A DNA stretch of 64,000 bases from Anaerohalosphaera lusitana (GCF_002007645.1 NZ_CP019791.1:1674001-1738000); one strand, 5' to 3'. Counted from the stretch's first letter, positions 14,775 to 24,930 are shown. A program made the numbers and translations. The notes: generated by a model from the sequence alone, not told the origin.

Positions 14775-17309
14775 ATGGCTGACTATTTTGGTACGTATGA
14801 TCATCAAGAAATAGAAAAGAAGTGGCAGAAAGTCTGGGAAAACAACAGGACTTTCAAGGTTGAACTGGACAGCAGCAAGCCAAAATACTACGTCCTGGAC
14901 ATGTTCCCGTACCCGAGCGGACAGGGTCTGCACGTGGGACACCCGGAGGGCTACACTGCCACCGACATAGTCTCGCGATATAAAAGGATGAAGGGTTTCA
15001 ATGTTCTGCATCCGATGGGTTTTGATTCATTCGGCCTGCCCGCGGAGCAGTATGCGGTCAAAACGGGTACACATCCTGCGATCACTACCAAAAAGAACAT
15101 TGCTAATATGCGCAGGCAGATCAAGGCGCTGGGGTTCAGTTATGACTGGGACCGCGAGGTGCAGACGACGGATCCGGATTATTACAAGTGGACGCAGTGG
15201 ATCTTCCTGAAATTCTACAACAGCTATTTCGACGAGAAAGAACAGAAGGCCAAGCCCATAGAAGAACTGCCGATACCCGATGGACTCAGCGAAGAAGAGA
15301 AAGAGGCCTATATAGCCGATCATCGGCTTGCGTATGAGTCTGAAGCACCCGTGAACTGGTGTCCGGAGCTGGGTACCGTGCTGGCGAACGAAGAAGTTGT
15401 GGGCGGGGTGAGCGAACGCGGCGGTCATCCGGTAATCAGAAAACCCATGCGTCAGTGGATGCTGCGGATAACTAAGTACGCGGATCGTCTGCTGAAGGGG
15501 CTGGAAGGGCTGGACTGGTCGGATTCGATCAAGAAGCTGCAGCACGACTGGATCGGCAAGAGCGTGGGCGCTGAGGTCGATTTCAAGGTTGACGGCTATG
15601 ACGAAGATATAAAGGTTTTCACGACGCGACCTGACACGCTGTTCGGGGCGACATATATGGTGCTCGCGCCCGAGCATGAGCTTGTCGATAAGATAACGAC
15701 GGACGAGTATCGCGAGAAGGTTGTCGATTACCGCGAGGCAGCGTCGCGCAAGAGTGATCTGGATCGGACCGATCTTGCTAAGGAGAAGACTGGACAGTTC
15801 ACTGGCGCGTACGCGATCAATCCCGTGAACGGTGAGAAAATACCGGTCTGGATCAGCGACTATGTGCTGGTCAGTTACGGCACGGGCGCGATCATGGCGG
15901 TTCCAGCGCATGATACGCGTGACTATGAGTTCGCACAGGCTTTCGGCCTGCCGATCGTAGAGGTGGTAAAGCCGTCCGAGGGCAAGGAAGTGGAAGGCTG
16001 TTTTGCAGGCGAGGGGACGGCGATCAATTCGGGGCAGTTTGACGGATTGTCCACCGAAGAGTTCAAGGAAAAGATCACGGACTGGCTCGAAGAGAAGGGC
16101 TGCGGCAAGAAGGCGGTCAATTTCAAGCTGCGTGACTGGCTGTTCAGCCGACAGCGTTACTGGGGCGAGCCTTTCCCGATCGTGCACGGTGAGGGCGGTT
16201 CGGTGCATCCGATTAGTGAAAATGATCTGCCGGTGATGCTTCCGGAGGTGGACCGGTACAAGCCGACGGGCGACGGCGAGCCGCCTTTGAACAACTCAAA
16301 GGAATGGGTGAATGTTACTCTGCCTGACGGTACAAAGGGCAAGCGTGAGACGAATACCATGCCTCAGTGGGCGGGGAGCTGCTGGTACTATCTGCGGTAC
16401 ATCGATCCCAAGAATGATCAGGCTGCGTTCGATGGTGAAAAGGAAAAATACTGGCTGCCCGTGGACCTGTATATAGGCGGGGCGGAGCATGCGGTGCTGC
16501 ATCTGCTTTATTCGCGGTTCTGGCACATGCTTCTGCATGACCTGGGTTATGTCGAGAGCCCCGAGCCGTTCAAGAAGCTGGTGAACCAGGGGATGATCCT
16601 GGGTGAGGACGGCCAGAAGATGAGCAAGTCGCGCGGTAACGTGGTAAACCCGGATGACGTTATGGACCAGTACGGCGCGGACTCGATGCGTCTGTATGAG
16701 ATGTTCATGGGGCCGTTGGAAGCTACCAAGCCCTGGTCGATGCAGGGTGTGGAAGGCGTGCACAGGTTCCTGAGCAAGGTCTGGAGGCTTATTGTCGACG
16801 AGCAGACCGGCGAGCTTTGCAGCAGGGTGGTAGATGCGGACATGGACGAGGAGACTACTCGTTTGCTGCATCAGACGATCAAAAAGGTCGGCTCGGACGT
16901 AGAAGGTTTCGGGTTCAACACCGCGATCAGTCAGATGATGATTTTTGCGAATCATACGAACAAGCTGGAGCAGAAGCCGCGCTGGGCTCTGGAACAGTTC
17001 GTCAAGGTTCTCGCGCCGTTCGCTCCGCATATGTGCGAAGAGCTCTGGGAGAAACTCGGACATGAGGGGACAATGGCTTATGAGCCGTGGCCTGAGTATG
17101 ATGAAGAACTGACAAAGGAAAAGGAAGTCGAGTTGGCGGTACAGATCAAGGGTAAGATCAAGGATCGCATAACCGTTGCAGCGGACGCTTCCGAAGATCA
17201 GATCAAGGAAAAGGCACTGGCGAGCGAAAAGGTCCAGGCAGCGATGGCGGGCAAGGAGCCACGAAAGATAATCGTGGTCAAATCGCGTCTGGTCAATATC
17301 GTGGTATGA
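14775..17309 (+). CDS. leuS: Leucyl-tRNA synthetase
   Basis: An 844-residue class I synthetase, normal length for bacteria. It charges tRNA-Leu. The HIGH-type motif appears in '[16 protein letters not shown]' near residues 44-60. The editing (CP1) domain spans roughly 225-420, with '[19 protein letters not shown]'. '[11 protein letters not shown]' and KMSKS (about 614-618, followed by RGNVVNPDD) complete the catalytic domain. The C-terminus ends [14 protein letters not shown] as usual. The start has AGGGA 6 bases upstream. It leads a plus-strand run of five closely spaced genes. Confidence 0.98.
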   Translation: MADYFGTYDHQEIEKKWQKVWENNRTFKVELDSSKPKYYVLDMFPYPSGQGLHVGHPEGYTATDIVSRYKRMKGFNVLHPMGFDSFGLPAEQYAVKTGTHPAITTKKNIANMRRQIKALGFSYDWDREVQTTDPDYYKWTQWIFLKFYNSYFDEKEQKAKPIEELPIPDGLSEEEKEAYIADHRLAYESEAPVNWCPELGTVLANEEVVGGVSERGGHPVIRKPMRQWMLRITKYADRLLKGLEGLDWSDSIKKLQHDWIGKSVGAEVDFKVDGYDEDIKVFTTRPDTLFGATYMVLAPEHELVDKITTDEYREKVVDYREAASRKSDLDRTDLAKEKTGQFTGAYAINPVNGEKIPVWISDYVLVSYGTGAIMAVPAHDTRDYEFAQAFGLPIVEVVKPSEGKEVEGCFAGEGTAINSGQFDGLSTEEFKEKITDWLEEKGCGKKAVNFKLRDWLFSRQRYWGEPFPIVHGEGGSVHPISENDLPVMLPEVDRYKPTGDGEPPLNNSKEWVNVTLPDGTKGKRETNTMPQWAGSCWYYLRYIDPKNDQAAFDGEKEKYWLPVDLYIGGAEHAVLHLLYSRFWHMLLHDLGYVESPEPFKKLVNQGMILGEDGQKMSKSRGNVVNPDDVMDQYGADSMRLYEMFMGPLEATKPWSMQGVEGVHRFLSKVWRLIVDEQTGELCSRVVDADMDEETTRLLHQTIKKVGSDVEGFGFNTAISQMMIFANHTNKLEQKPRWALEQFVKVLAPFAPHMCEELWEKLGHEGTMAYEPWPEYDEELTKEKEVELAVQIKGKIKDRITVAADASEDQIKEKALASEKVQAAMAGKEPRKIIVVKSRLVNIVV

Positions 17310-17334
17310 TGACAAACTGCTGAGGTTGTCACCT

Positions 17335-17919
17335 ATGAACATGGAGATCGAAGCCAAAATAAAGGTTGCGGAGCTCGCGTCTTTTGCTGAAAAGCTGAAG
17401 GATGCGGGTGCGGCCTTCAAACAGGCGGAGAGACACCATGACAGCTATTTCATTGACAAGGGTGACGGCCTGTCGAAATCCGACAGGGGGCTGCGTCTGC
17501 GTCAGTTGGACGCTGACGGGGAGCGCTCAGTGTTTTTGACGTACAAGGGCCCGAGGCAAGGCGGTCCGTTCAAGTCGCGTGAAGAGCTGGAAGTGCGGGT
17601 CGACGATTTTGAAACGATGTCGGCTATGCTGGTTTCGCTGGGGTTTGAAAAGACGCTGGAATTCGAGAAGAAACGCAGGGTATGGCTGCTGGACGGCTGT
17701 GAGGTCTGCCTGGACGAGTTACCTGTACTCGGTTCGTTCGTAGAGATAGAGGGACCTGAAGAGAAGGCGATATCAGGCGTGCTGGCAAAGATGGGTCTGG
17801 CGGAAAAGGAGCATATAAGCGAAGGTTACTCGCGGATAATGGCCGACGCTTTGAAGGACGCAGGACGACAAAGCAAGTCTGTTCTATTCGGTGAAGCCGG
17901 GGAAGAGAGAGGAATATGA
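17335..17919 (+). CDS. CYTH-domain protein (class IV adenylate cyclase / ThTPase-like)
   Basis: A 194-residue triphosphate-tunnel protein. The diagnostic ExExK motif is at the very N-terminus (MNMEIEAKIKV). Basic and acidic residues recur along the barrel ('GLRLRQL', 'LTYKGPR', 'REELEVRV', 'FVEIEGPEE'). Members act as CyaB adenylate cyclases, thiamine triphosphatases or polyphosphatases, and the substrate cannot be decided here. ATG 17335 follows TGAGGT; an in-frame TTG at 17326 is less likely. The stop overlaps the start of the lipid kinase by 4 bases (ATGA). Confidence 0.85.
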   Translation: MNMEIEAKIKVAELASFAEKLKDAGAAFKQAERHHDSYFIDKGDGLSKSDRGLRLRQLDADGERSVFLTYKGPRQGGPFKSREELEVRVDDFETMSAMLVSLGFEKTLEFEKKRRVWLLDGCEVCLDELPVLGSFVEIEGPEEKAISGVLAKMGLAEKEHISEGYSRIMADALKDAGRQSKSVLFGEAGEERGI

Positions 17920-18863
17920 ACATCTCAAAAGAAGGCTACATCCTGTTCATAATCAATCCCAGTTCGGGAAAGAGCAGCTCCAAACTCATGTTCCATGAGT
18001 TTCGCAGTTACCTCGAAGAGAAGGGGTACAGTATAAAGATCGCTTTTACCGAATCGCTGGAGCATGCCCAGGAGCTGGCGCGCAAGGCCGCGGTTGAATA
18101 TGACTGCAAGCTGGTCGTGGCTGCGGGAGGTGACGGGACGGTTCGCGAGATCGTCCAGGGGCTGGAGGGCAGCGACAAGCCGATGATGATCGTTCCTGCG
18201 GGTACGGAGAATTTACTTGCGAACGAGATGGGTTACGATGAGAAGGGTAAAACGCTGATCAAGGCATTTGAGGGTGACGCCAGTCGCGATCTGGACCTGG
18301 GAAAGGCGAACGGTCGGTGCTTTACATGCGTGGCAGGTTTCGGCTTTGACGCGAATGTCATAGATATGGTCAACGAGAGACGAGAAGGGCACATTAATCA
18401 TCTCGACTACTTCTGGCCGATCTGGCGTACTTTCTGGGCCTACAAGTTTCCGGATATCACGGTCAGCGTCGATGGTGAGCAGATACACTCCGGGCCGGGC
18501 ATATTGTTCGTGGGCAACATTAGCAGGTACGCGGTAGGGCTGGAGATCCTTCAGAATGCCGATTTCGGCGACGGGCTGCTCGACGTCTGCATATATAAAT
18601 GCGAGTCGCAGATACAACTGCTCAAACACTCCGTATTCACGCTGAGCAAAAGGCACATCAATGCGAGCGACGTAGTGTACAGACAGGGTAAGATCGTGGA
18701 AATAGGTGGCGACCCGCAGGTGGTTTCGTGCCAACTGGACGGCGATCCGGGGCCGGACCTGCCGGTCAAGATCAGATTGATACCGCAGGCAGTTAAGGTG
18801 CTGGTTCCGCCGGACGCAAAGCCCGCGGGGATAAGAACGAGACTTGTAAGAGCGTTAGGATAA
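17916..18863 (+). CDS. Diacylglycerol kinase-family lipid kinase (YegS/BmrU-like)
   Basis: A 315-residue member of the diacylglycerol/sphingosine kinase catalytic family, which phosphorylates a membrane lipid with ATP. The N-terminal 'IINPSSGK' and the nucleotide loop 'AAGGDGTVREIV' (about 67-78) are plain. 'VPAGTENLLANEMGYD' corresponds to the usual G-T-x-N-x-x-A segment. The C-terminal half holds the beta-rich domain with 'DGDPG'. It is translationally coupled to the CYTH gene upstream and followed 6 bases later by kdsA, suggesting a role in envelope lipid turnover. Confidence 0.9.
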   Translation: MNISKEGYILFIINPSSGKSSSKLMFHEFRSYLEEKGYSIKIAFTESLEHAQELARKAAVEYDCKLVVAAGGDGTVREIVQGLEGSDKPMMIVPAGTENLLANEMGYDEKGKTLIKAFEGDASRDLDLGKANGRCFTCVAGFGFDANVIDMVNERREGHINHLDYFWPIWRTFWAYKFPDITVSVDGEQIHSGPGILFVGNISRYAVGLEILQNADFGDGLLDVCIYKCESQIQLLKHSVFTLSKRHINASDVVYRQGKIVEIGGDPQVVSCQLDGDPGPDLPVKIRLIPQAVKVLVPPDAKPAGIRTRLVRALG

Positions 18864-18869
18864 GGCGAT

Positions 18870-19682
18870 ATGTTCAGAATAGGTGATTTTAAAGTCGGGC
18901 TGGAAAGCGATCTGTTTTTGATGGCAGGTCCCTGTGTGCTGGAGGATATGGACACGTGCAGGGCGATCGCTGAAGAGCTGGTCAAGGTGAGGGAGAACAC
19001 CGGGATCGGCGTCATATACAAGGGCAGCTTCGATAAGGCGAATCGTTCGAGTATTGACAGCTTTCGCGGGCCGGGCCTGGAAAAGGGCATGGAAGTGCTG
19101 GCGGCGATCCGAGATGAGTTCGGATTTGCAGTGATGACTGATGTGCACGAGCCCTGGCAGGCCGAGCAGATCGCAAAGACGGTGGACTGTATGCAGGTGC
19201 CGGCGTTTCTGTGCAGACAGACGGATCTGCTGATGGCGTGTGCGAAGACGGGCAAGCCGACGGCAGTGAAGAAGGGGCAGTTCGTCTCGCCCGGTGAGAT
19301 GAAGAATGTAGTCGGCAAGCTGCGGGCGTCGGGACTGGACGATATCATGCTGACCGAGCGCGGGACGTTCTTCGGCTACAATCGACTGGTGAACGATATG
19401 ACTGCGATAGAGCAGATGAAGCAGTTGGGTGCTCCGGTGATATTTGACGCGACGCACAGTACGCAGCAGCCGGGCGGACTTGGTAGTGCCAGTGCGGGCA
19501 GGCGCGAGATGGCTCCGCTGCTTGCAAGGTCGGCTGTGGCAGCGGGGGCGAATGGATTGTTCCTCGAGGTGCATACAGATCCTGAGAACGCAAAGTGTGA
19601 CGCTGCCTGCATTATGCCGGTCGGCTGGGTGGAAAAGCTGATCAGGGAGTGTCAGGCAATAGCTGAAGTTATTCGAAATTAA
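18870..19682 (+). CDS. kdsA: 3-deoxy-8-phosphooctulonate (KDO-8-P) synthase
   Basis: A 270-residue enzyme condensing phosphoenolpyruvate with arabinose 5-phosphate to KDO-8-phosphate, the first committed step to the KDO of LPS. Diagnostic stretches are 'LMAGPCVLED' near the start, 'YKGSFDKANRSS', 'TDVHEPWQ', 'VPAFLCRQTDLL' and 'FDATHSTQQPGG'. Its presence shows that the organism builds an LPS-type outer membrane, which fits the polysaccharide locus further right. Confidence 0.96.
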   Translation: MFRIGDFKVGLESDLFLMAGPCVLEDMDTCRAIAEELVKVRENTGIGVIYKGSFDKANRSSIDSFRGPGLEKGMEVLAAIRDEFGFAVMTDVHEPWQAEQIAKTVDCMQVPAFLCRQTDLLMACAKTGKPTAVKKGQFVSPGEMKNVVGKLRASGLDDIMLTERGTFFGYNRLVNDMTAIEQMKQLGAPVIFDATHSTQQPGGLGSASAGRREMAPLLARSAVAAGANGLFLEVHTDPENAKCDAACIMPVGWVEKLIRECQAIAEVIRN

Positions 19683-19702
19683 AGTGAAGGAGTGTGTCGG
19701 GT

Positions 19703-20641
19703 ATGGGTGAGTCGAAGAAATATACTTTTGGGCCGGTTCCGTCGAGGCGTCTTGGTTTGAGCCTGGGTGTCGATCTGGTGCCGCTGAAGACGTGCAGTCA
19801 AAACTGTGTTTACTGTCAGCTCGGAGTGCATGGTGAGCAGACGGTGGAACGCAAGCCGTATGTCGATATCGATGTTGTTCTGGCGGAGCTTCAGCAGCGG
19901 ATCGATGGTGGGCTAGAGGCGGATTATATTACGCTGAGCGGTTCGGGTGAGCCGACGCTTCATTCGCAGATCGGGGAGCTGATCGACCGCATTCATGGTA
20001 TGACGGACATTCCGGTTGCGCTGATAACGAACAGTACGATGCTGTGGGATCCTGCTGTGCGGGCGGATTGCGGGAAGGCGGACGTTGTTCTGCCCTCGCT
20101 GGATGCGGGTGATGGACGGACGTTTGAGGCGATGAACAGACCCGAAGGCTCGGTCACGTTTACAAAGCTGGTGGATGGGCTGGAGAAATTCTGCAGCGAA
20201 TACAAGGGCAAGGTCTGGCTAGAGGTGTTCTTGTGCGAGGGGATAAATACAGCACCTGAGGAGGTCGCGAGGATGAAGGAGCTGGTCGGGAAGCTGGATC
20301 CTGATAAGGTGCATCTTAATACGGCTGTCAGACCGACGGCTGATCCGCAGGCGAAGGCGGTATCGGCGGCCAGGCTGGCAGCCATAGCTGAGGAATTCGG
20401 GCCGAAGGCAGAGGCAGTGGTAGATTACGCCAAACTGCCGGCAAGGTCCGATAAGGATGTCGACGAGGGGCAGGTGCTTGAAATGCTCGAGCGGAGGCCT
20501 TGCAGGATCGACGATCTTTGTTCCAGCCTGGGTATCAGCATTCCCAGGGCGATAAATCTGCTTCAGAGGCTGCTGATCAGCGAGGAAGTAACTGCTGAGG
20601 CGCGGGGTCTGGAACGCTGGTTCAGGGCCAAACACGCCTGA
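19703..20641 (+). CDS. Radical SAM protein of the COG0731 type
   Basis: A 312-residue radical S-adenosylmethionine protein. The CxxxCxxC motif for the [4Fe-4S]/SAM centre is at residues 31-38 (CSQNCVYC). It is preceded by 'FGPVPSRRLGLSLGVDLVP', typical of this conserved but functionally undefined group. 'LSGSGEPTLH' corresponds to the SAM-binding GGE-like strand. The C-terminus carries a small winged-helix-like segment (about 255-310). ATG 19703 has AAGGAG at good spacing; the in-frame GTG at 19694 would overlap that site. The role is unknown. Confidence 0.85.
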   Translation: MGESKKYTFGPVPSRRLGLSLGVDLVPLKTCSQNCVYCQLGVHGEQTVERKPYVDIDVVLAELQQRIDGGLEADYITLSGSGEPTLHSQIGELIDRIHGMTDIPVALITNSTMLWDPAVRADCGKADVVLPSLDAGDGRTFEAMNRPEGSVTFTKLVDGLEKFCSEYKGKVWLEVFLCEGINTAPEEVARMKELVGKLDPDKVHLNTAVRPTADPQAKAVSAARLAAIAEEFGPKAEAVVDYAKLPARSDKDVDEGQVLEMLERRPCRIDDLCSSLGISIPRAINLLQRLLISEEVTAEARGLERWFRAKHA

Positions 20642-20872
20642 TCGAGCAGATTATTAGTCATTTCCAGAAGTTAAAAGCCTGCATTTTCCTGTAAAAACAC
20701 CAGATATTGTGTTTCTCGGCGTTGCTGCGCGCCTGGTGCGCAAAGAAGGTGATTGTAGTTCTGAGATGTTTTGAAAAAAATGACCAGTTTTTTGTTTAGA
20801 GAAATGGTCTGAGACCGATAACAAAGATATAGACGTTGGTGCTGGTTTGATTTTTGGCTTTGGAATGCGGCA

Positions 20873-21106
20873 ATGAAAAGAACAAAACAGTTGGTTTTGA
20901 ACAAAGGTTCGGAAAAGTATATTTTCCGCTATGAGCACGGATGCGAGGGGGAGCTTCTGGATTCACTCGTAGCCAAGGCCAGCGATGCGGATTGCCCGTT
21001 TGACTGGTTCGATGCTGCTGTTTTGAGCTTCAAGCTCACTCAAAAGCTCATCGGCGAGGCCGACAAACTGCTGCACAACGACCCGTCTGACACTCTGCCT
21101 CTTTAG
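20873..21106 (+). CDS. Small protein of unknown function
   Basis: A 77-residue soluble protein starting MKRTKQLVLNKGSEKYIFRY, with an acidic middle (EGELLDSLVAKASDADCPFDWFDAAVLSF) and a Leu-rich helix toward the end. I do not recognise a domain. The codon use looks like that of its neighbours, and it sits alone between the radical SAM and XerC genes. The ribosome site is weak. The preceding 230 bases hold only an imperfect GC hairpin around 20727-20745. Confidence 0.5.
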   Translation: MKRTKQLVLNKGSEKYIFRYEHGCEGELLDSLVAKASDADCPFDWFDAAVLSFKLTQKLIGEADKLLHNDPSDTLPL

Positions 21107-21198
21107 CGGGTATGATCGGGCTTAGGCCGATACATTTCGGCAACAGATATTCGTCTTAAATGGATGTAAGCGAAACCGGACTCTTATAGGTGGTTATT

Positions 21199-22206
21199 AT
21201 GAAGGATTGTTCACTCACTCAGGATTTTCTTGACTATCTCAAATTCGAGAAGCACTTCTCGGATCATACTGCCAAGTGCTATGGTGCTGACCTTGTTCAG
21301 TACGGCCAGTGGCTCAAGCCGGAGCAGGAATCGTCCGGTTCTGAGGGTACAGCGGAGTCCGGTGAGTGGGCCGGCGAGGGCGAGGTCGCTACCGCAACGG
21401 CTGTTAAGCCTGCAGTGGAGACGAGTATCAAGGAGCTGACTCTCACAGCAGATACAGATGTTATTCGGGGATATCTGGCTCATCTGAATCAGAAGGGTTA
21501 TTCTAAGTCCACCACCGCACGGAAGCTGGCGACACTTCGAAGCTTTTATAAGTTCCTGGTTCGCAGGAACTTTATCGACAGCAATCCGGTAACGCCCGTT
21601 AAGACGCCTAAGCAGGAAAAGAAGCTGCCGCGTTTTCTGGAATATGAAGAGGTTCAGAGGCTGCTCAATGCTCCGTCTACTAAGAACTGGCTGGGTGCGA
21701 GGGATCGGGCTATACTCGAGGTACTCTACAGTACGGGTATGCGTGTCAGCGAGATCGTTTCTCTGAACATGGATGACGTTGACTTTCTTGGCGAGGTCAT
21801 TCATATTCGCGGTAAGGGCAAGAAAGAGAGGATCGCGCCGATCGGGTCTAATGCTCTGCAGGCGATCCAGCGGTATATCGAGTTTCGTAATCGCAGAATG
21901 CAGAACGACAGTAATTTTGATGCGAAGGTGCTTTTTGCGAATAAGCACGGCAAGAGGTTGAGCGTGAGAAGCGTTCGGCGGAAGATGGATAAGTATCTGA
22001 TCGAGGCGGGGCTGGATCCGGATATCAGTCCGCATACGCTGCGGCACAGTTTTGCGACGCACATGCTGAACAACGGAGCGGATCTGCGGAGCGTTCAGGA
22101 GCTGCTCGGGCATCAGTCGCTGTCGACGACACAGGTTTATACGCATCTGACGACGACACGCCTTAAGGAGATCTATGATAAGGCGCATCCGCTGTCGGAG
22201 CTGTAG
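21199..22206 (+). CDS. xerC: Tyrosine site-specific recombinase, XerC/XerD type
   Basis: A 335-residue recombinase likely to resolve chromosome dimers at dif. The catalytic set is complete: Arg182 (TGMRVSE), Lys206-208 (GKGKKER), His279/Arg282 (HTLRHS), His305 (GHQS) and the nucleophile Tyr314 (TTQVYTH). Typical Xer proteins have ~300 residues. The extra length is an acidic, Ala/Glu/Gly-rich insertion at about residues 41-77 inside the N-terminal core-binding domain. ATG 21199 has AGGTGG upstream; an in-frame GTG at 21190 overlaps that site. A strong terminator follows. Confidence 0.9.
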   Translation: MKDCSLTQDFLDYLKFEKHFSDHTAKCYGADLVQYGQWLKPEQESSGSEGTAESGEWAGEGEVATATAVKPAVETSIKELTLTADTDVIRGYLAHLNQKGYSKSTTARKLATLRSFYKFLVRRNFIDSNPVTPVKTPKQEKKLPRFLEYEEVQRLLNAPSTKNWLGARDRAILEVLYSTGMRVSEIVSLNMDDVDFLGEVIHIRGKGKKERIAPIGSNALQAIQRYIEFRNRRMQNDSNFDAKVLFANKHGKRLSVRSVRRKMDKYLIEAGLDPDISPHTLRHSFATHMLNNGADLRSVQELLGHQSLSTTQVYTHLTTTRLKEIYDKAHPLSEL

Positions 22207-22227
22207 GAATATAAATGACGCAATGAG

Positions 22228-22260
22228 AAAAGCCCGCTGAACGGATCGGCGGGCTTTTTT
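22228..22260. terminator. Bidirectional terminator between xerC and the dehydrogenase
   Basis: AAAAGCCCGC (22228-22237) pairs with GCGGGCTTTT (22249-22258) around an 11-base loop. T6 follows on plus and A-rich sequence precedes it, so it can serve both convergent genes. Confidence 0.88.
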
Positions 22261-22290
22261 AGTGGGCTCGGGTTGAGGGTGTTAAGCGGT

Positions 22291-23244
22291 TCAGCTTACG
22301 ACGTTTTGCGGATCGCCTGCCATGAAGGCTTTGATGTTTTCGGCGACGATGTCAAGGCAGCGTTTTCTGGAGGCGAGGGTTGCCCAGCCGATGTGAGGGG
22401 TTATGGTGCAGTTTTTCGCGTTCAGCAGGGGGTTGTCGGGGTTGGGCGGTTCGGTTGAGAGGACGTCGAGGCCGGCTCCGGCGATGCGTTCGTTGTTGAG
22501 TGCGTCTGCGAGGGCCTGTTCTTCGACGATGGGGCCGCGGCTGGTGTTGATGAATATTGCGTTCGGTTTCATTCTGGCGATCAGATCGTGGTTGACCAGG
22601 CCTTGCGTTTGTTCGGTCAGTGGGCAGTTCACGCTGAGGACGTCGCTTTTGGTGAAGAGGTCTTTGAGGCCGACCATCTGGACGCCGGCGGGTTTGTCGT
22701 CGGGTTCGGATCTGCTGTGGGCGATGACGTTCATGCCGAATGCCTGGGCGATCTGGGCGACGGCTTTGCCGATCTGTCCGAGGCCGAGGATGCCCATTGT
22801 GTTGCCAGCGAGTTCGATGAGCGGGAAATCCCAGTAGCAGAAATCTTCAGACTCGCACCATCTGCCTTTTGAGACTTCCCGGCTGTGGTCGGCGACGTGC
22901 TGTGTGTGTGCTAGAAGATGTGCGAAGACGGTTTGTGCGACTGAGTCAGTGCTGTAGGCCGGGACGTTGGTGACGGTGATGTTGTGTTTGCGTGCGGCGT
23001 CGATGTCGACTGTGTTGTAGCCTGTGGCGAGTACGCCGATGTATTTCAGTTTCGGCAGTGCAGCGATGTGTTCGCCGCGTATGATCGTTTTGTTGGTCAG
23101 GAGGATCTCGGCTTCTTTTGATCGCTCGATAACCTGTTCGGGTTTGGTGCGGTCATAAAGTTTGAACGTTCCCAGCTTTTCGAGCGGTTCGCAACTGAGA
23201 TCGCCGGGGTTTACGGTATGACTGTCTAAAAGAACTATATTCAT
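22291..23244 (-). CDS. D-isomer-specific 2-hydroxyacid dehydrogenase
   Basis: A 317-residue NAD-dependent enzyme of the glycerate/hydroxypyruvate reductase branch. It has the NAD-binding 'LGLGQIGKAVAQ' near residue 150, the catalytic Arg in 'NTSRGPIV', Glu in 'LDVLSTEPP' and His in 'TPHIGWAT'. It reduces a small 2-oxoacid such as hydroxypyruvate to the D-hydroxyacid. It lies 32 bases after the pepD gene in the same orientation, so they may share a transcript. Confidence 0.9.
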   Translation of the reverse strand: MNIVLLDSHTVNPGDLSCEPLEKLGTFKLYDRTKPEQVIERSKEAEILLTNKTIIRGEHIAALPKLKYIGVLATGYNTVDIDAARKHNITVTNVPAYSTDSVAQTVFAHLLAHTQHVADHSREVSKGRWCESEDFCYWDFPLIELAGNTMGILGLGQIGKAVAQIAQAFGMNVIAHSRSEPDDKPAGVQMVGLKDLFTKSDVLSVNCPLTEQTQGLVNHDLIARMKPNAIFINTSRGPIVEEQALADALNNERIAGAGLDVLSTEPPNPDNPLLNAKNCTITPHIGWATLASRKRCLDIVAENIKAFMAGDPQNVVS

Positions 23245-23276
23245 TTTAATGCCTTGTTAATTATCAGGTATCGGGG

Positions 23277-24734
23277 TTAGTTTAGTTCAGGCAGCAGAGC
23301 CTTCAGGAAGTTCCAGAGATGGTCCACGGATTCTATGTTTACCCGCTCCTGTGGGCTGTGCGGGTTTTCTATTGTTGCGCCGATGGAGATCATGTCCATG
23401 CCTTCGAATTTTTCGCCGAGCAGGCCGCATTCGAGTCCCGCGTGTATGGCTTCGATCTTCGTTTCTTTGCCGCGGACCTTCTTGTAGACTTCACGGCTAA
23501 TGTTCAGCAGGTCGGAATCGGGGTTCGGTTCCCAGCCGGGGTACTTGCCGTTGGTGACGGGGTTTGCACCGGCGAGCTTTGCTGTCGCTTCGATCCGGCC
23601 GGTGATGCGGGACAGGGCCGAATCGATACAGCTTCGCTGGGAGGACATTATGTTGATCATTCCATCTTCGATGTCGGTGGAAAGAGTTGCGATGTTGTTG
23701 GACGTTTCGACCAGTCCTTCGACATCAAAGCTGTAGCGGTCAACGCCGTCCGGCAGGGCGATTATGAGGTCGATCGTGCTTTTTGTTGAATCGGTGTCGA
23801 GCGTCTTTTCGGAAGGCGTTGATGGGTCATGGACAAGTATCTTTAATTTGCTGTCGCGTGGGCCCAGTTCGTTTGCCAGCGATGTCTGCAGGTCGTTGAT
23901 TTTCTTATCTAAAGCGTACTTCTGATCTTCAGCGAACGCAATCATTGCCGACGCGTTGCGCGGTATCGCGTTGTGTGCGCTGCCGCCCTGAAGGTGGCAG
24001 ATGTTGATATTGAGCTCGTCGTTTATGCTGCTCAGGACGCGGCCGAGCAGTTTGATGGCGTTTGCTCTTTGTTCGTGGATGTTGACGCCTGAATGGCCGC
24101 CTGCGAGCCCGTCGATCTCGATAGTCATCTGCACCGCTTTGGGATCGGCAGACACAAAGTTTACGGGAAGTGCAATCTCGGTCTGTATGCCGCCTGCACA
24201 ACCTATAGTGAAGACGCCTTCATCTTCGGTGTCGATATTGATGAGCTTTCTGCCCTTGATGAAATTTGCCTGAAGCTCTGCGGCTCCGGTCAGCCCTGTC
24301 TCTTCGTCAACGGTGAACAGCAGTTCGAGCGGCGGGTGCTTTACGGTGTCATCGGTTGCAAGAGCGAGTGAAATAGCGACCCCGATACCGTTGTCCGCGC
24401 CGAGGGTGGTTTTGTCAGCGGTTGCCCAGCCGTCTTTTTCGATTATGGTGATGGGGTCCTTGCTGAAGTCGTGTGTGCTGTCGGGTGTCTTTTCGCATAC
24501 CATGTCGACGTGTCCCTGGAGGGTGACAGGGAGGCTGTTTTCCATGCCGGGTGTTGCCGGGACGTGTATGACGATATTGTTGACGTGGTCGCTTTGCCAT
24601 TTGAATCTGTGCTTGTTGGCGAAGTCTTTGAGCCACTGGCATATCTGCTCTTCGTGCTTGCTGGGCCGGGGGATTTGGGATATCCGGCGGAATATGTCCC
24701 AAACATTTTGTGCTTTTGCATCACTGAGTTTCAT
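23277..24734 (-). CDS. pepD: Aminoacyl-histidine dipeptidase (cytosol non-specific dipeptidase)
   Basis: A 485-residue M20-family metallopeptidase that splits dipeptides in the cytoplasm with two zinc ions. 'VTLQGHVDMVCEK' carries the first metal His and Asp. 'LGADNGIGVAIS' carries the bridging Asp and 'FTVDEETGLTGA' the catalytic Glu pair. The lid domain follows ('GLAGGHSGVNIHEQRANA'). Near the C-terminus 'AIHAGLECGLL' provides the last His. The length matches PepD (~485). Confidence 0.95.
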   Translation of the reverse strand: MKLSDAKAQNVWDIFRRISQIPRPSKHEEQICQWLKDFANKHRFKWQSDHVNNIVIHVPATPGMENSLPVTLQGHVDMVCEKTPDSTHDFSKDPITIIEKDGWATADKTTLGADNGIGVAISLALATDDTVKHPPLELLFTVDEETGLTGAAELQANFIKGRKLINIDTEDEGVFTIGCAGGIQTEIALPVNFVSADPKAVQMTIEIDGLAGGHSGVNIHEQRANAIKLLGRVLSSINDELNINICHLQGGSAHNAIPRNASAMIAFAEDQKYALDKKINDLQTSLANELGPRDSKLKILVHDPSTPSEKTLDTDSTKSTIDLIIALPDGVDRYSFDVEGLVETSNNIATLSTDIEDGMINIMSSQRSCIDSALSRITGRIEATAKLAGANPVTNGKYPGWEPNPDSDLLNISREVYKKVRGKETKIEAIHAGLECGLLGEKFEGMDMISIGATIENPHSPQERVNIESVDHLWNFLKALLPELN

Positions 24735-24930
24735 GTGTCAGCAAGTCCTCTTTATTTCTAGGCTTCGTTCGGCAAGTAGTTTTACAACATCTGCATGGTA
24801 CTGCCGGTTCATTATTAACCCAATAAGCGTGTTTTTCCCAGTGAAAAGGCTGTTTTTTGGACTATTTTGCTCCCGGCCGGGCGATGTGACCGTGCCCGAC
24901 AAAAATTTGCAAGAAACCCCCCGTTTTTGG

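Noticed and set aside
15027-16208. Long open frame antisense to leuS (393 codons)
   Set aside because: It lies wholly within the well-supported leuS gene, has an unnatural Arg/His-rich translation and no ribosome site. It is a shadow frame of GC-biased codons.
16296-17420. Another long minus-strand frame over leuS and the CYTH gene
   Set aside because: It overlaps two real genes on the opposite strand and shows no domain or start signal.
20727-20745. GC-rich imperfect hairpin after the radical SAM gene as terminator
   Set aside because: There is no T-run, and it lies about 90 bases after the stop with a mismatched stem.
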